From positions 806,001-870,000 of the forward strand of contig NZ_JAADJT010000001.1 in the NCBI RefSeq assembly GCF_011090165.1: a stretch of DNA of 64,000 nt, written 5' to 3'. Position 1 is the first letter of the stretch. Each line of letters begins with the position of its first letter. Positions 1-9,183 of this stretch are shown piece by piece. The notes under the pieces were generated by a model that ran no database searches, had not been told where the DNA came from, and saw nothing but the letters and a program-made list of their open reading frames with translations. The translations under genes were made by a program, and so were the position numbers. Source of the stretch: Duganella aceris. Its GTDB lineage: Bacteria > Pseudomonadota > Gammaproteobacteria > Burkholderiales > Burkholderiaceae_D.

Positions 1-2493
1 CCCGCGCCCCTCGGCCCCGCCCCATCCCCACGCGCCGCCACCGGCCGACCTGCCCGCGCCGACGGCCCACCCGCGCGCGACGATGCAAAACTGTCCAACC
101 GCGCCGCCGCCAGCCTGATCGTCCGCATCGACGGCATCGACCACGCGATGTGCTGCCCCGGCTGCGCGGCGGTGGCGCAAACCATTGTCGACCTCGGCCA
201 GCAAAGCTACTACCGCGACCGCACCGCCTACGCCGCCAGCGCCGAGGGCGCGCAGCAGCTTCCGCCCGAACTGCAACTGTACGACAACGTCGACCCACGC
301 TTCGCCGTCGATGCCGACGCCGACAGCCGCGAATCCACCTTCACCGTCGAGGGCCTGCGCTGCGCCGCCTGCGTGTGGCTGATCGAACAGCGCCTCAACA
401 CACTGCCCGGCGTGCAAGCGGCCCAACTCAACGTCGCCACCGAACGCCTGTACGTCCGCTGGCGAAGCGACGCCTGCCAACCGGGCGACATCCTCGCCGC
501 GCTGCACATGATCGGCTACCCCGCCTACCCCTACGAAGCCGGCCGCCACGCTCAGCAGCAAGCCAAAGCCGCCCGCACACTGGGCCGCCAACTGTTCGTC
601 GCCGGCCTCTCGATGATGCAGGTGATGATGTACGTCGCCCCCGCCTACCTGGCAGAAGCCGGCACGCTGGACGCCAACATGGCGACGCTGATGCGCTGGG
701 CCAGCCTGCTGCTGACGCTGCCAGCGATCTGTTACTCGGCGCAACCGTTCTGGCGCGGCGCCTGGACCAGCCTGCGCGCCCGCACCCTCGGCATGGACGT
801 GCCGGTGGCGCTCGGCATCGCCGCCGCCTTCGGCGCCAGCGTGCACGCCACGGTCGGCGGCCACGGCGAGGTCTGGTTCGACTCGGTCACCATGTTCATC
901 TTCCTGTTGCTGTGCAGCCGCTACCTGGAACTGCGCGCCCGCCGCAAGGCCGGCGCCGCGCTGGAACGGCTGCAACATGCGCTGCCCGCATCGGCCACGC
1001 TGCTGGAAAATTATCCGGCCAGCCGCGCCGCCACCGTCGTGCGGGCCGCCGCGCTGGCTGTGGATAACATCATCGTTATCAAGCCCGGCGAAGCGGTGGC
1101 CGCCGATTGCGTCATCATCGAGGGCAGCACCAGGCTCGACCTGTCGCTGCTGAGCGGCGAAAGCGCCCCGGCCGCCAAGCAGCCAGGCGACGCCATCCCC
1201 GGCGGCGCCATCAACGCCGGCAGCGTCATCCTCGCCCGAGTGAGCCGCCGCGCGCAGGACAGCACCCTGTCCGACCTGGTCAAGCTGATACACCGCGCCG
1301 GCGGCGACAAGCCGCGCATCGCGCTCTGGGCCGACCGCGTCGCCGCCTGGTTCGTCGCCGGCCTGCTGCTGTTCGCGCTGGCCGCGTTCGGCGTCTGGTA
1401 CTGCATCGACGGCTACAGCGCCGCGCGCGCCTGGCCGATCGCGATCGCGGTGCTGGTGGTGTCCTGCCCGTGTGCGCTGTCGCTGGCGACGCCGACCGCG
1501 CTGGCCGCCGCCACCGACAAGCTGCTGCGGCAAGGCGTGCTGATCACCGGCGCGCAAACACTGGAGACGCTGCACCGCGCCACCCACGTGGTACTCGACA
1601 AGACCGGCACCCTGACCTACGGCCGCCCGGTGTTGCGACGGATCGCAGCGTTGAGCGCGATGCGCGCCGACTTTTTCCTGCAAGTGGCGGCAGCGCTGGA
1701 AGCGCAAAGCGCGCACCCGCTGGCGCGCGCGATCACCACCGCCGCCGACCAGGCCGGACGCGAGGACTGGCGCGCGACAACGGTGCAGGAAACGCCCGGC
1801 AGCGGCCTGGAAGGCACGGTGCACAACCGCCGCTACCGCCTCGGCAACGCCCACTTCGTCGCCGCGCTGAGCGGCCCGCCGCCGCCGCACGACATCGGCG
1901 AGGGCGTCACCCCGGTCTATCTCGGCGCCGAAGGCCAGTGGCTGGCCTGCCTGCATCTGCAAGACGGGATAAGGCCCGACGCACAAGCGACGGTCGACTA
2001 CTTCCGCGATCACGGCAAGACGGTGGTGCTGCTCAGCGGCGACCATGACGTGCTGGCGCGTCGCGTCGGCGACCAGCTCGGCATTGAGACCACGGTCGGC
2101 GGCTATCTGCCGGCCGACAAGCTGGACTTCGTGCAGCAGCTGCAGCGGCGCGGCTGCGTGGTGGCGATGATCGGCGATGGCATCAACGACGCCGCCGTCA
2201 TGGGCGCGGCCGACGTCTCGTTCGCGATGGGCGGCGGCGCCGCGCTGGCGCAGGCGCATGCCGACGCGGTGCTGCTCAACGGCCGTCTCGGCGCGGTGGC
2301 CGATAGCGCGCGTGTGGCCGCTAGCACCATGCGCGTGATCCGGCAGAACCTGGTCTGGGCCGCGGTCTATAACGTGGTGGCGATACCGGCCGCCGCGACC
2401 GGCTTGCTGAACCCGTGGCTGTCCGGCGTCGGCATGGCGCTCAGTTCGGCGGTGGTGGTGGCCAACGCGCTGCGCTTGCGCGGGAGCGATTGA
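1..2493 (+). CDS. ccoI: Copper-translocating P1B-type ATPase CcoI/FixI (5' end outside window)
   Basis: Cytoplasmic-membrane P-type ATPase that supplies copper for assembly of the cbb3 oxidase. The frame is open from base 1; the first ATG is at 148, but the family-typical segment (V-R-I-D-G before the MCCPGC motif) is already encoded upstream, so the true start lies before the window. Counting from 148, I see the N-terminal CCPGC, a heavy-metal-associated domain with C71-A-A-C74, the intramembrane C440-P-C442 ion site, the phosphorylation motif D484-KTGT and the hinge G676-DGIND. Stop TGA overlaps the ccoS ATG by one base, indicating translational coupling. It could be confused with CopA, but the CCPGC N-terminus and cco context point to CcoI. 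A perfect DnaA box (1059-1067) lies inside the gene. Confidence 0.93.
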   Translation, partial: PAPLGPAPSPRAATGRPARADGPPARDDAKLSNRAAASLIVRIDGIDHAMCCPGCAAVAQTIVDLGQQSYYRDRTAYAASAEGAQQLPPELQLYDNVDPRFAVDADADSRESTFTVEGLRCAACVWLIEQRLNTLPGVQAAQLNVATERLYVRWRSDACQPGDILAALHMIGYPAYPYEAGRHAQQQAKAARTLGRQLFVAGLSMMQVMMYVAPAYLAEAGTLDANMATLMRWASLLLTLPAICYSAQPFWRGAWTSLRARTLGMDVPVALGIAAAFGASVHATVGGHGEVWFDSVTMFIFLLLCSRYLELRARRKAGAALERLQHALPASATLLENYPASRAATVVRAAALAVDNIIVIKPGEAVAADCVIIEGSTRLDLSLLSGESAPAAKQPGDAIPGGAINAGSVILARVSRRAQDSTLSDLVKLIHRAGGDKPRIALWADRVAAWFVAGLLLFALAAFGVWYCIDGYSAARAWPIAIAVLVVSCPCALSLATPTALAAATDKLLRQGVLITGAQTLETLHRATHVVLDKTGTLTYGRPVLRRIAALSAMRADFFLQVAAALEAQSAHPLARAITTAADQAGREDWRATTVQETPGSGLEGTVHNRRYRLGNAHFVAALSGPPPPHDIGEGVTPVYLGAEGQWLACLHLQDGIRPDAQATVDYFRDHGKTVVLLSGDHDVLARRVGDQLGIETTVGGYLPADKLDFVQQLQRRGCVVAMIGDGINDAAVMGAADVSFAMGGGAALAQAHADAVLLNGRLGAVADSARVAASTMRVIRQNLVWAAVYNVVAIPAAATGLLNPWLSGVGMALSSAVVVANALRLRGSD

Positions 2494-2726
2494 TGGAAGC
2501 CTTGTACCTGCTGATTCCGCTCAGCGTGGCCGCCGTGTTCGCCGCGTTGTGGGTGTTCTTCCACGCTTCCGACGACGGCCAGTTCGACGACCTGGTCGGC
2601 CCGGCGCTGCGCGTGTTGCAGGACGACGATCGCAGCGCCACCCCGCACGGCGATACGGGGTCGGACCCCTCGGGGTCCGACCCTGAGCGCAAGCCTCGGG
2701 GTTCGCCTCCATCCGGCAAATTTTGA
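2493..2726 (+). CDS. ccoS: cbb3 oxidase assembly protein CcoS
   Basis: Small single-pass membrane protein needed for insertion of heme and copper cofactors into the cbb3 oxidase. The 77-residue product starts at the ATG overlapping the ccoI stop. One N-terminal membrane helix (about residues 3-24) is followed by the family-typical [11 protein letters not shown] segment. The tail is longer than usual: from about residue 54 the coding sequence is built from a dispersed inverted repeat (2658-2683), giving a Gly/Ser/Asp/Pro-rich end that is probably not functional. The stop codon overlaps the first FNR box upstream of ccoN. Confidence 0.88.
   Translation: MEALYLLIPLSVAAVFAALWVFFHASDDGQFDDLVGPALRVLQDDDRSATPHGDTGSDPSGSDPERKPRGSPPSGKF
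2658..2683. repeat. Short dispersed-type inverted repeat inside ccoS
   Basis: Arms GGGTCGGACCCC and GGGGTCCGACCC are separated by two bases and match perfectly. The motif resembles the core of the longer repeat at 57948-58029 and appears to have been inserted near, or to have extended, the 3' end of ccoS. It may also form an RNA hairpin between ccoS and ccoN. Confidence 0.7.
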
Positions 2727-2736
2727 TCCACATCAA
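2723..2736. promoter_or_regulatory. FNR box 1 upstream of ccoN
   Basis: The sequence TTGATCCACATCAA is a perfect match to the FNR/ANR consensus TTGAT-N4-ATCAA. It lies about 67 bp upstream of the ccoN start and overlaps the ccoS stop codon. An FNR gene sits in the same locus (7854-8612), so oxygen-dependent activation of ccoNOQP is the expected role. Confidence 0.85.
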
Positions 2737-2764
2737 AGTTTTTTGACGCCCCAAAACGTAACCT

Positions 2765-2778
2765 TTGATCCAAATCAT
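2765..2778. promoter_or_regulatory. FNR box 2 upstream of ccoN
   Basis: TTGATCCAAATCAT matches the FNR consensus at nine of ten informative bases. Its start is 42 bp, four helical turns, downstream of the first box and about 25 bp before the ccoN start. Tandem boxes could allow activation from one site and tuning or repression from the other; that is inference. Confidence 0.65.
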
Positions 2779-2802
2779 CAAAGTGTTCTGGGGAGAACTG
2801 AA

Positions 2803-4224
2803 TTGGAACAAACGTACAACTACAAGGTCGTGAAGCAATTCGCTGTCGCGACGGTAGTCTGGGGTGTGGTCGGCATGCTGGTCGGCGTCATCATCGCCGC
2901 CCAGCTGGCCTGGCCGGCGCTAAACCTGGACATACCCTGGCTGACCTACGGCCGGCTACGCCCACTGCACACCAACGCCGTGATTTTCGCCTTCGGCATC
3001 TGCGGCCTGTTCGCCACCTCGTACTACGTGGTGCAGCGCACCTGCCAGGTGCGGCTGTTCTCGGACAAGCTGGCCGCCTTCACCTTCTGGGGCTGGCAAG
3101 CGGTCATACTCAGCGCGGTCGTCACGCTGCCGATGGGCTACACGCGCGGCAAGGAATACGCCGAGCTGGAATGGCCGATCTCGCTGCTGATCGCCGTGGT
3201 CTGGGTCTCGTACGCGATCGTCTTCTTCGGTACGCTGATCAGGCGCAAGGTCAAGCACATCTACGTCGCCAACTGGTTCTTCGCCGCCTACATCATCGCC
3301 GTCACCATCCTGCACGTGGTCAACGGCGCGGTGATGCCGGCGTCTCTGTTCAAATCGTACTCCGCCTACTCCGGCGTGCAGGACGCGATGATCCAGTGGT
3401 GGTACGGGCATAACGCGGTCGGCTTCATCCTCACCGCCGGCTACCTGGGCATGGTGTACTACTTCATCCCGAAGCAGGCGGAACGTCCGGTGTACTCGTA
3501 CCGCCTGTCGATCGTGCACTTCTGGGCGCTGATCTTCACCTACATGTGGGCCGGCCCGCACCACCTGCACTACACCGCGCTGCCGGACTGGACGCAATCG
3601 ATCGGCATGGTGTTCTCGCTGGTGCTGCTGGCGCCGAGCTGGGGCGGCATGATCAACGGCATGATGACCTTGTCCGGCGCCTGGCACAAGCTGCGCACCG
3701 ACCCGATCCTGAAGTTCATGATCGTCTCGCTGTCGTTCTACGGCATCGCCACCTTCGAAGGTCCGATGATGTCGATCAAGACCATCAACTCACTGTCGCA
3801 CTACACCGACTGGACCATCGCCCACGTGCACGGCGGCGCGCTCGGCTGGGTCGGCTTCATCACCATGGGTTCGATCTACTACCTGCTGCCGCGCCTGGCG
3901 AACCAGCGGAAGATGTACAGCACCCGGCTGATCGACCTGCACTTCTGGGTCGCCACCATCGGCATCGTGCTGTACATCGCCGCGATGTGGATCGCCGGCG
4001 TGATGCAGGGCCTGATGTGGCGCGCGGTCAATCCCGACGGCACGCTGACCTATAGCTTCGTCGAAGGCGTCAAGGCCACCTACCCGTACTACGTGGTGCG
4101 CCTCGGCGGCGGCCTGTTGTACCTGAGCGGCATGTGCGTCATGGCCTGGAACACCTGGATGACCTTGCGTAACCGCGAGACCGCCGTGGCGCGCATTCCC
4201 GCGCTGGCCGCCGGTCACGCCTGA
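2803..4224 (+). CDS. ccoN: cbb3-type cytochrome c oxidase subunit I
   Basis: Catalytic heme-copper subunit that reduces O2 to water at high affinity and pumps protons; multi-pass membrane protein carrying heme b and the heme b3-CuB centre. I place the start at TTG 2803 (473 residues) because GGGGAG at 2790-2795 is well spaced before it and the protein then begins MEQTYNYK as in homologues; the upstream in-frame ATG at 2743 would read through the second FNR box. Visible ligands: H56 (low-spin heme), H203 and the pair H253-H254 (CuB), H341 and H343 (heme b3 and heme b). It is followed after 12 bp by ccoO. Confidence 0.95.
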   Translation: MEQTYNYKVVKQFAVATVVWGVVGMLVGVIIAAQLAWPALNLDIPWLTYGRLRPLHTNAVIFAFGICGLFATSYYVVQRTCQVRLFSDKLAAFTFWGWQAVILSAVVTLPMGYTRGKEYAELEWPISLLIAVVWVSYAIVFFGTLIRRKVKHIYVANWFFAAYIIAVTILHVVNGAVMPASLFKSYSAYSGVQDAMIQWWYGHNAVGFILTAGYLGMVYYFIPKQAERPVYSYRLSIVHFWALIFTYMWAGPHHLHYTALPDWTQSIGMVFSLVLLAPSWGGMINGMMTLSGAWHKLRTDPILKFMIVSLSFYGIATFEGPMMSIKTINSLSHYTDWTIAHVHGGALGWVGFITMGSIYYLLPRLANQRKMYSTRLIDLHFWVATIGIVLYIAAMWIAGVMQGLMWRAVNPDGTLTYSFVEGVKATYPYYVVRLGGGLLYLSGMCVMAWNTWMTLRNRETAVARIPALAAGHA

Positions 4225-4236
4225 TTCGGAGCAGAT

Positions 4237-4851
4237 ATGAAATTTTCCCACGAGTGGATCGAAAAAAACCCCTGGCTGCTGATCGCGCTGGTGACGCTGG
4301 TGATCAGCGTCGGCGGCGCGGTCGAGATCGTACCGCTGTTCTTCCAGAAGTCCACCACCGAGCCGATCGCCGGCCTCAAGCCTTACTCGCCGCTGCGGCT
4401 GGCCGGGCGTGACATCTACGTGCGCGAAGGCTGCTACAACTGCCACTCGCAGATGGTGCGGCCGTTCCGCGCCGAGACCGAACGCTACGGCCACTACTCG
4501 GTCGCCGGCGAGTTCGTCTACGACCGGCCGTTCCAGTGGGGCTCCAAGCGCACCGGTCCTGACCTGGCGCGCGTGGGCGGCCGCTACAGCGACGAATGGC
4601 ACCGCACCCACCTCAACAATCCGCGCGACGTGGTGCCGGAATCGAATATGCCGAACTACCCCTGGCTGGCCAGGACCGCGCTGGTGCCGGCCGAGATCGT
4701 GCCGAAGATGAACGCGCTGCGCCGTCTCGGCACGCCGTACACGGAGGCCGAGGTCGCCGCCGCGCCGGACCAGCTCAAGGACAAGACCGAAGAAGACGCC
4801 CTGATCGCCTACCTGCAAGGCATGGGCACATTAATCAAGACGAGGAACTAG
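4237..4851 (+). CDS. ccoO: cbb3 oxidase monoheme cytochrome c subunit II
   Basis: Membrane-anchored monoheme cytochrome c that passes electrons from CcoP to CcoN; the heme domain faces the periplasm. The 204-residue protein has one N-terminal membrane anchor (about residues 14-35), a heme site C66-YN-C69-H70 and a Met-containing segment (N-M-P-N-Y-P) likely to give the axial methionine. Length matches the family. The ccoQ ATG follows its stop after a single base. Confidence 0.95.
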   Translation: MKFSHEWIEKNPWLLIALVTLVISVGGAVEIVPLFFQKSTTEPIAGLKPYSPLRLAGRDIYVREGCYNCHSQMVRPFRAETERYGHYSVAGEFVYDRPFQWGSKRTGPDLARVGGRYSDEWHRTHLNNPRDVVPESNMPNYPWLARTALVPAEIVPKMNALRRLGTPYTEAEVAAAPDQLKDKTEEDALIAYLQGMGTLIKTRN

Positions 4852-4852
4852 C

Positions 4853-5020
4853 ATGGCTATCGACAACCTGTTTGACCGCGCCAGCAGCGTGATGACGGTG
4901 ATCTCCTTCATCACGTTCATGGGCATCCTGTGGTGGGCCTTCGTCCGCAACAAGGAAGCCGATTTCGCGGCGGCGGCGCAACTGCCGTTCGCCGACGACG
5001 AGGAGCACGGCCATGGCTGA
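4853..5020 (+). CDS. ccoQ: cbb3 oxidase small subunit CcoQ
   Basis: A 55-residue single-helix membrane protein that stabilises the cbb3 complex. It begins MAIDNLFDRA, has one hydrophobic helix around residues 13-31 followed by R-N-K, and ends in an acidic tail E-E-H-G-H-G. Its last eight bases overlap the start of ccoP, typical of the ccoNOQP order. Identified from position, length and topology. Confidence 0.88.
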   Translation: MAIDNLFDRASSVMTVISFITFMGILWWAFVRNKEADFAAAAQLPFADDEEHGHG

Positions 5021-5972
5021 TTTCACCAACGGCTTCTGGGATTGGTACATCGTCCTGCTGACCTTGCTGGGCATCGTCGGCTGCGGCGTGCTGCTGTTCT
5101 CGCAGGCGAAGGTCAGGCTGGCCAAGGCCGCCGACGGCACGGTGGGTACGACCGGCCACGTCTGGGACGAAGACTTGAGCGAGCTGAACACGCCGATGCC
5201 GCGCTGGTGGATGTGGCTGTTCTACATCACCATCGTGTTCGCGCTGGCCTATCTGTTCCTGTATCCGGGACTCGGCACCTACGCGGGCAAGCTGGGCTGG
5301 AAGTCCAGCGGCGCCTACCAGGCCGAGCTGAAGCAGGCGGAAGCCGACTACGGCCCGCTGTTCGCCAGATACCGCAAGCAGGATCTGCGCGCGGTCGCAT
5401 CCGATCCGCAGGCGCGCGCCATCGGCGAACGGCTGTTCCTGACCTACTGCGCGCAATGCCACGGTTCCGACGCGCGCGGCAACAAGGGCTTCCCCAACCT
5501 GACCGACAACGATTGGCTGTTCGGCGGCTCGCCGGAAACCATCAAGGAAACCATCCTGCACGGCCGGGTCGGCATGATGCCGCCGATGGGCGCCGCGCTG
5601 GGTTCGGACAAGGATGTGGAGAACGTCGCACACTATGTGCTGAGCCTGTCCGGCTCGACCGCCGATCCGATCAAGGTGGTGTTCGGCAAGGACAAGTTCG
5701 GCGCCTGCATGGCCTGCCACAGCGCCGGCGGCAAGGGCAACCAATTGCTCGGCGCGCCCAACCTGACCGACAAGATCTGGCTGTTCGGCGGCAGCATCGA
5801 GACCGTCAAGGAAACCATCAACAAGGGCCGCACCACGACCATGCCGGCGTTCCAGGACTTCCTCGGCGACGACAAGGCGCACGTGCTGGCGGCCTATGTC
5901 TGGGGCTTGTCCAACGATCCGGGCAAACCGGCGCCAGCCACCGAACCGGCCGCCGTCGTCGCTGAAAAATGA
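5013..5972 (+). CDS. ccoP: cbb3 oxidase diheme cytochrome c subunit III
   Basis: Diheme cytochrome c that receives electrons from soluble or bc1-linked c-type cytochromes. It is 319 residues with the usual N-terminal CcoP region: one helix at about residues 10-30, then a second around 68-88 after a conserved W-D-E-D-L-S-E-L-N-x-P-M-P-R-W-W segment. Heme sites are C146-AQ-C149-H150 and C232-MA-C235-H236. The Ala/Pro-rich C-terminus after the second heme domain is a normal spacer. The stop overlaps the ccoG start (ATGA). Confidence 0.95.
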   Translation: MADFTNGFWDWYIVLLTLLGIVGCGVLLFSQAKVRLAKAADGTVGTTGHVWDEDLSELNTPMPRWWMWLFYITIVFALAYLFLYPGLGTYAGKLGWKSSGAYQAELKQAEADYGPLFARYRKQDLRAVASDPQARAIGERLFLTYCAQCHGSDARGNKGFPNLTDNDWLFGGSPETIKETILHGRVGMMPPMGAALGSDKDVENVAHYVLSLSGSTADPIKVVFGKDKFGACMACHSAGGKGNQLLGAPNLTDKIWLFGGSIETVKETINKGRTTTMPAFQDFLGDDKAHVLAAYVWGLSNDPGKPAPATEPAAVVAEK

Positions 5973-7348
5973 GCGAGCAGCAAGTCATCAGCATGTATGC
6001 GGCGCGCGAGGAGATCTATCCGCGCGAGGCCAAGGGACGCTACGCCCGCCTGCGCTGGCTGTTCGTCTGGCTGACGCAGCTGGCGTTCTACGGCGCGCCT
6101 TGGTTGCAATGGAACGGCCGCCAGGCGCTGTTGTTCGACCTGGGCGCGCGCAAGTTTTACATCTTCGGACTGGTGCTGTGGCCGCAGGACTTCATCTACC
6201 TGGCGCTGCTGCTGATCATCTGCGCCTACCTGCTATTCCTGGCGACGGCGGTGGCCGGCCGGGTCTGGTGCGGCTTCGCCTGCCCGCAGACGGTGTACAC
6301 CGAAATCTTCCTGTGGTTGGAACGCAAGATTGAAGGTCCGCGCAGCGCCCGCATCGCGCTCGACCGGCAGCCGCCGTCGGCCGCCAAGTTCGCCAGGAAA
6401 TCCGCCAAGCATCTGGCCTGGGGCGCGGTGGCGCTGTGGACCGGATTTACCTTCGTCGGCTACTTCACGCCGATCAAGCTGCTGGGCATGGAGGTGTTCA
6501 GCCTGGCCTTCGGCCCGTGGGAGTGGTTCTGGGTGCTGTTCTACGCCTTCGCCACCTACGGCAACGCCGGCTGGATGCGCGAGCAGGTGTGCAAGTACAT
6601 GTGCCCCTACGCGCGCTTCCAGAGCGCGATGTTCGATCCGGACACGCTGATCATCACCTACGACGCCAAGCGCGGCGAGCCGCGCGGTCCGCTGTCGAAA
6701 AATGCGCATGGCAACGGCGGCTCCTGCATCGACTGTACGCTGTGCGTGCAGGTGTGCCCGACCGGCATCGACATCCGCAACGGCCTGCAATACGAGTGTA
6801 TCGGCTGCGCCGCCTGCATCGATGCCTGCAACGGCGTGATGGACAAGCTCGGCCAGCCGCGCGGGCTGATCCGCTACAGCACCGAGCGCGCGCTGGATCG
6901 GGGCTACACGCCGACCGAGATCCGCCGCCGCACGCTGCGCACGCGGGTCAAGGTCTACAGCGGCATCCTCGTGCTGATCGTGGCCGCGACCGGCGCCGCG
7001 CTGTGCTGGCGCGTGCCGCTGAAGCTGGACGTGATCCGCGACCGTGGCGCGCTGGGCCGCGAAGTCGAGGAGGGCATGATCGAAAACGTCTACCGCCTGC
7101 AGATCATGAACACTTCGGAGCAGGCCCACGTCTACCGCATCGGCGTCAGCGGCCTGCCGACGCTGGAGCAGCAGACCGCGCAACTGGTGCGGGTCGAGGC
7201 GACCGAGACCCTGGCCTATCCGATCCGGCTGCGCACCGCGCACGGCGTCGGCCGGCCCGGCTCGAACAAGATCGCGATTGAACTGAGCGCAGTCGACGAT
7301 CCGTCGCTGTATGTGAAAGAAGCGGCGGTGTTTTTCGTGCCGCGCTAA
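5969..7348 (+). CDS. ccoG: Cytochrome c oxidase accessory protein CcoG (RdxA/FixG), Cu(II) reductase
   Basis: Polytopic membrane ferredoxin-type protein; the family reduces Cu(II) to Cu(I) for CuB assembly. The 459-residue protein has several membrane helices in the N-terminal half with cysteines in W-C-G-F-A-C-P and V-C-K-Y-M-C-P-Y contexts. Two 4Fe-4S motifs follow, starting at C253 (C-x2-C-x2-C-x3-C-P) and C277 (C-x2-C-x2-C-x3-C). A late helix near residues 330-350 precedes a periplasmic immunoglobulin-like C-terminal domain. ATGA overlap with ccoP shows operon membership. Confidence 0.93.
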   Translation: MSEQQVISMYAAREEIYPREAKGRYARLRWLFVWLTQLAFYGAPWLQWNGRQALLFDLGARKFYIFGLVLWPQDFIYLALLLIICAYLLFLATAVAGRVWCGFACPQTVYTEIFLWLERKIEGPRSARIALDRQPPSAAKFARKSAKHLAWGAVALWTGFTFVGYFTPIKLLGMEVFSLAFGPWEWFWVLFYAFATYGNAGWMREQVCKYMCPYARFQSAMFDPDTLIITYDAKRGEPRGPLSKNAHGNGGSCIDCTLCVQVCPTGIDIRNGLQYECIGCAACIDACNGVMDKLGQPRGLIRYSTERALDRGYTPTEIRRRTLRTRVKVYSGILVLIVAATGAALCWRVPLKLDVIRDRGALGREVEEGMIENVYRLQIMNTSEQAHVYRIGVSGLPTLEQQTAQLVRVEATETLAYPIRLRTAHGVGRPGSNKIAIELSAVDDPSLYVKEAAVFFVPR

Positions 7349-7359
7349 GGAGAAACAAC

Positions 7360-7857
7360 ATGGTCTTTAATCATCCCGCCGTCACGCCATGGTGGAAACA
7401 ACGCTGGCCCTGGCTGCTGATGCTGGGCCCGGCCGTGGTGGTGGCCGGCGGCGTCTTCACCGGCTGGCTGGCCTTCAACAACCAGGACGCGCTGGTGGTC
7501 GGCGATTACTACAAGCAGGGCAAGGCCATCAATCAGGACTTGCGGCGCGATCAGGTGGCGGTCGCGATGGGTGTGTCGGTGGCGCTGGGCTACGACGCCG
7601 CCACCGGCGTGCTGTCGGGCCGGATCAACCGCAAGGATACCGGGCCGCTGCTGCTGCACCTGTCGCACGCGACGCTGCCGGAGAAGGATATCAAGGTGGT
7701 GCTGAAGCCGGACGCCGACGGCGTGTTCCGCGTCGACCTGCCGATGCTGGAGCGCAGCCGCTGGATCGTGCTGGTGGAAGGCGCGCGCCGCGACTGGCGC
7801 CTGGCCGGCACCTGGACCTGGCCGGCCCAGCGCGGCGTGGCGCTGCTGGCCGATTAG
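7360..7857 (+). CDS. ccoH: cbb3 oxidase assembly protein CcoH (FixH)
   Basis: Single-pass membrane protein required for stable cbb3 assembly. The 165-residue sequence begins with a P-W-W-K-Q-R-W-P-W-x-L motif, one membrane helix (about residues 18-40) and the conserved V-x-x-D-Y-Y-K-Q-G segment typical of FixH, then a periplasmic beta-rich domain. A good AAGGAG ribosome site lies 9-14 bp before the start. It is the last cco gene here and converges with fnr, the two stops overlapping by 3-4 bases. Confidence 0.9.
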   Translation: MVFNHPAVTPWWKQRWPWLLMLGPAVVVAGGVFTGWLAFNNQDALVVGDYYKQGKAINQDLRRDQVAVAMGVSVALGYDAATGVLSGRINRKDTGPLLLHLSHATLPEKDIKVVLKPDADGVFRVDLPMLERSRWIVLVEGARRDWRLAGTWTWPAQRGVALLAD

Positions 7858-8612
7858 TTGCAGGTCTGCGAGCCGGCGGCGACGGCCTTGAGCCGGGGCG
7901 GATCGAGCATCTCGATCTCGCGGTTGCTGACCCGCAGCAGCGCTTCCTTCTTGAACCTGGACAGCAGGCGGCTGATGCTCTCGATGGTCAGGCCCAGGTA
8001 GTTGCCGATCTCCTCGCGCGACATGCGCAGCTGGAAGGTGTTCGGCGAATACCCGCGCGCCTCGTAGCGCGACGACAGGTTGACCAGGAAGGCGGCGAAG
8101 CGCTGCGTCGCCTGCATATTCCCCAGCAACAGCATGACGCTTTGCTCGCGGGTGATCTCCTGGCTCATCATGCGGTGAAAATGGCGCAGCAGGGTCGGCA
8201 TGTCGCCCAGCAGCTGCTGCAAGGTCGAGAACGGGATCTCGCACACCTCGCTGTCCTCCAGCGCCACGGCGGTGCAATGGTGCAGGTCGGTGCTGATGGC
8301 GTCCATGCCCAGCAGCTCGCCCGCCATCTGGAAGCCGGTGATCTGCTCGACGCCGTCCTGGCTCACCTGGCACGTCTTGAAGTGGCCGAGCCGGATCGCG
8401 TACAGGTTCTGGAACGTGTCGCCGATGCGGAACAGGTTGGCGCCGCGCGCGACCTTGCGGCGGCGGCCGATGATCTGGTCCAGCCGCTCCATGTCCTTGT
8501 CGTCCAGTCCCATCGGCAAACAGAGCTGGTGCATGCTGCAGGTGGCGCAGCTTGCCTTCAGCACGTCGATCGTGACGCCGGGGATCACCAGTGAGGGAAG
8601 TTCTCTTATCAT
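7854..8612 (-). CDS. fnr: Oxygen-sensing transcription regulator FNR
   Basis: Crp/Fnr-family activator of anaerobic and microaerobic genes, using a 4Fe-4S cluster. Start set at the ATG at 8612 (252 residues); an upstream ATG at 8630 is also in frame and neither has a strong ribosome site. All four cluster cysteines are present: C22-AT-C25-x5-C31 at the N-terminus and the one in V-C-E-I-P-F, matching E. coli FNR. A cyclic-nucleotide-binding-type beta barrel is followed by a C-terminal helix-turn-helix with the E-x-x-S-R recognition pattern (G-L-T-I-E-S-I-S-R-L-L). Two FNR boxes upstream of ccoN are the likely nearby targets. Confidence 0.93.
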   Translation of the reverse strand: MIRELPSLVIPGVTIDVLKASCATCSMHQLCLPMGLDDKDMERLDQIIGRRRKVARGANLFRIGDTFQNLYAIRLGHFKTCQVSQDGVEQITGFQMAGELLGMDAISTDLHHCTAVALEDSEVCEIPFSTLQQLLGDMPTLLRHFHRMMSQEITREQSVMLLLGNMQATQRFAAFLVNLSSRYEARGYSPNTFQLRMSREEIGNYLGLTIESISRLLSRFKKEALLRVSNREIEMLDPPRLKAVAAGSQTCN

Positions 8613-8658
8613 GCGGCCAGTGTAGCCCATCGACCGGCTATTTGAGCCGATACCGCAC

Positions 8659-9177
8659 TCAGCCTATCAAGTATTCGCGCGCCATCCGCCGGGCGCGGTG
8701 CAGCCGGCTCTTGACGGCGGCGCTGCTCTGGCCGATCTGCTCGGCGATCTCGCCGATGCTCATCTCGGCGAAGTCGCGCAGCAGCACCACTTGCAGATAG
8801 TCGGCCGGCAGCGACTCCAGCGCGTTGACTAGTTCCAGCCGCAGGCCGGCGGTATCCTGGCTGGCCAGCCATTGTTCGGCGCGCTCGTCGTCCCACGGAT
8901 CGTGGCCCAGGGCGGCGCGGCCCAATCGATGGCACTCGCGCTTGACCACCTGAAACAGCCAGCCCGAGAACGCGGCCAGCATGCGCACCGACGCCAGCCG
9001 ACGCGACAGCACCAGCAGCGCTTCCTGCACGGCGTCGTCGACGTCGCCGATCAGGCAGTTGCGTTGGGCGTAGCGGCGGATGTCGGGCTGGCACAGCCGC
9101 AACAGCTGCGCCAGGGCCGCCGGATCGCCGCGATGGGCGGCGTCCAGCACGGGGAGATGTTGGTCTGCCAGGCTCAT
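8659..9177 (-). CDS. ECF-type RNA polymerase sigma factor
   Basis: A 172-residue sigma-70-family protein with region 2 (about residues 20-85, including D-D-A-V-Q-E-A-L) and a region 4 helix-turn-helix (about 118-168, L-P-A-D-Y-L-Q-V-V-L-L-R and I-G-E-I-A-E-Q-I-G-x-S-x-x-A-V-K-S-R-L). It starts 6 bp after the DUF2892 gene and ends 46 bp before the fnr start, so the three genes may be one transcript. No recognisable anti-sigma factor adjoins it. Its regulon cannot be deduced from the sequence. Confidence 0.85.
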   Translation of the reverse strand: MSLADQHLPVLDAAHRGDPAALAQLLRLCQPDIRRYAQRNCLIGDVDDAVQEALLVLSRRLASVRMLAAFSGWLFQVVKRECHRLGRAALGHDPWDDERAEQWLASQDTAGLRLELVNALESLPADYLQVVLLRDFAEMSIGEIAEQIGQSSAAVKSRLHRARRMAREYLIG

Positions 9178-9183
9178 GGTTCC

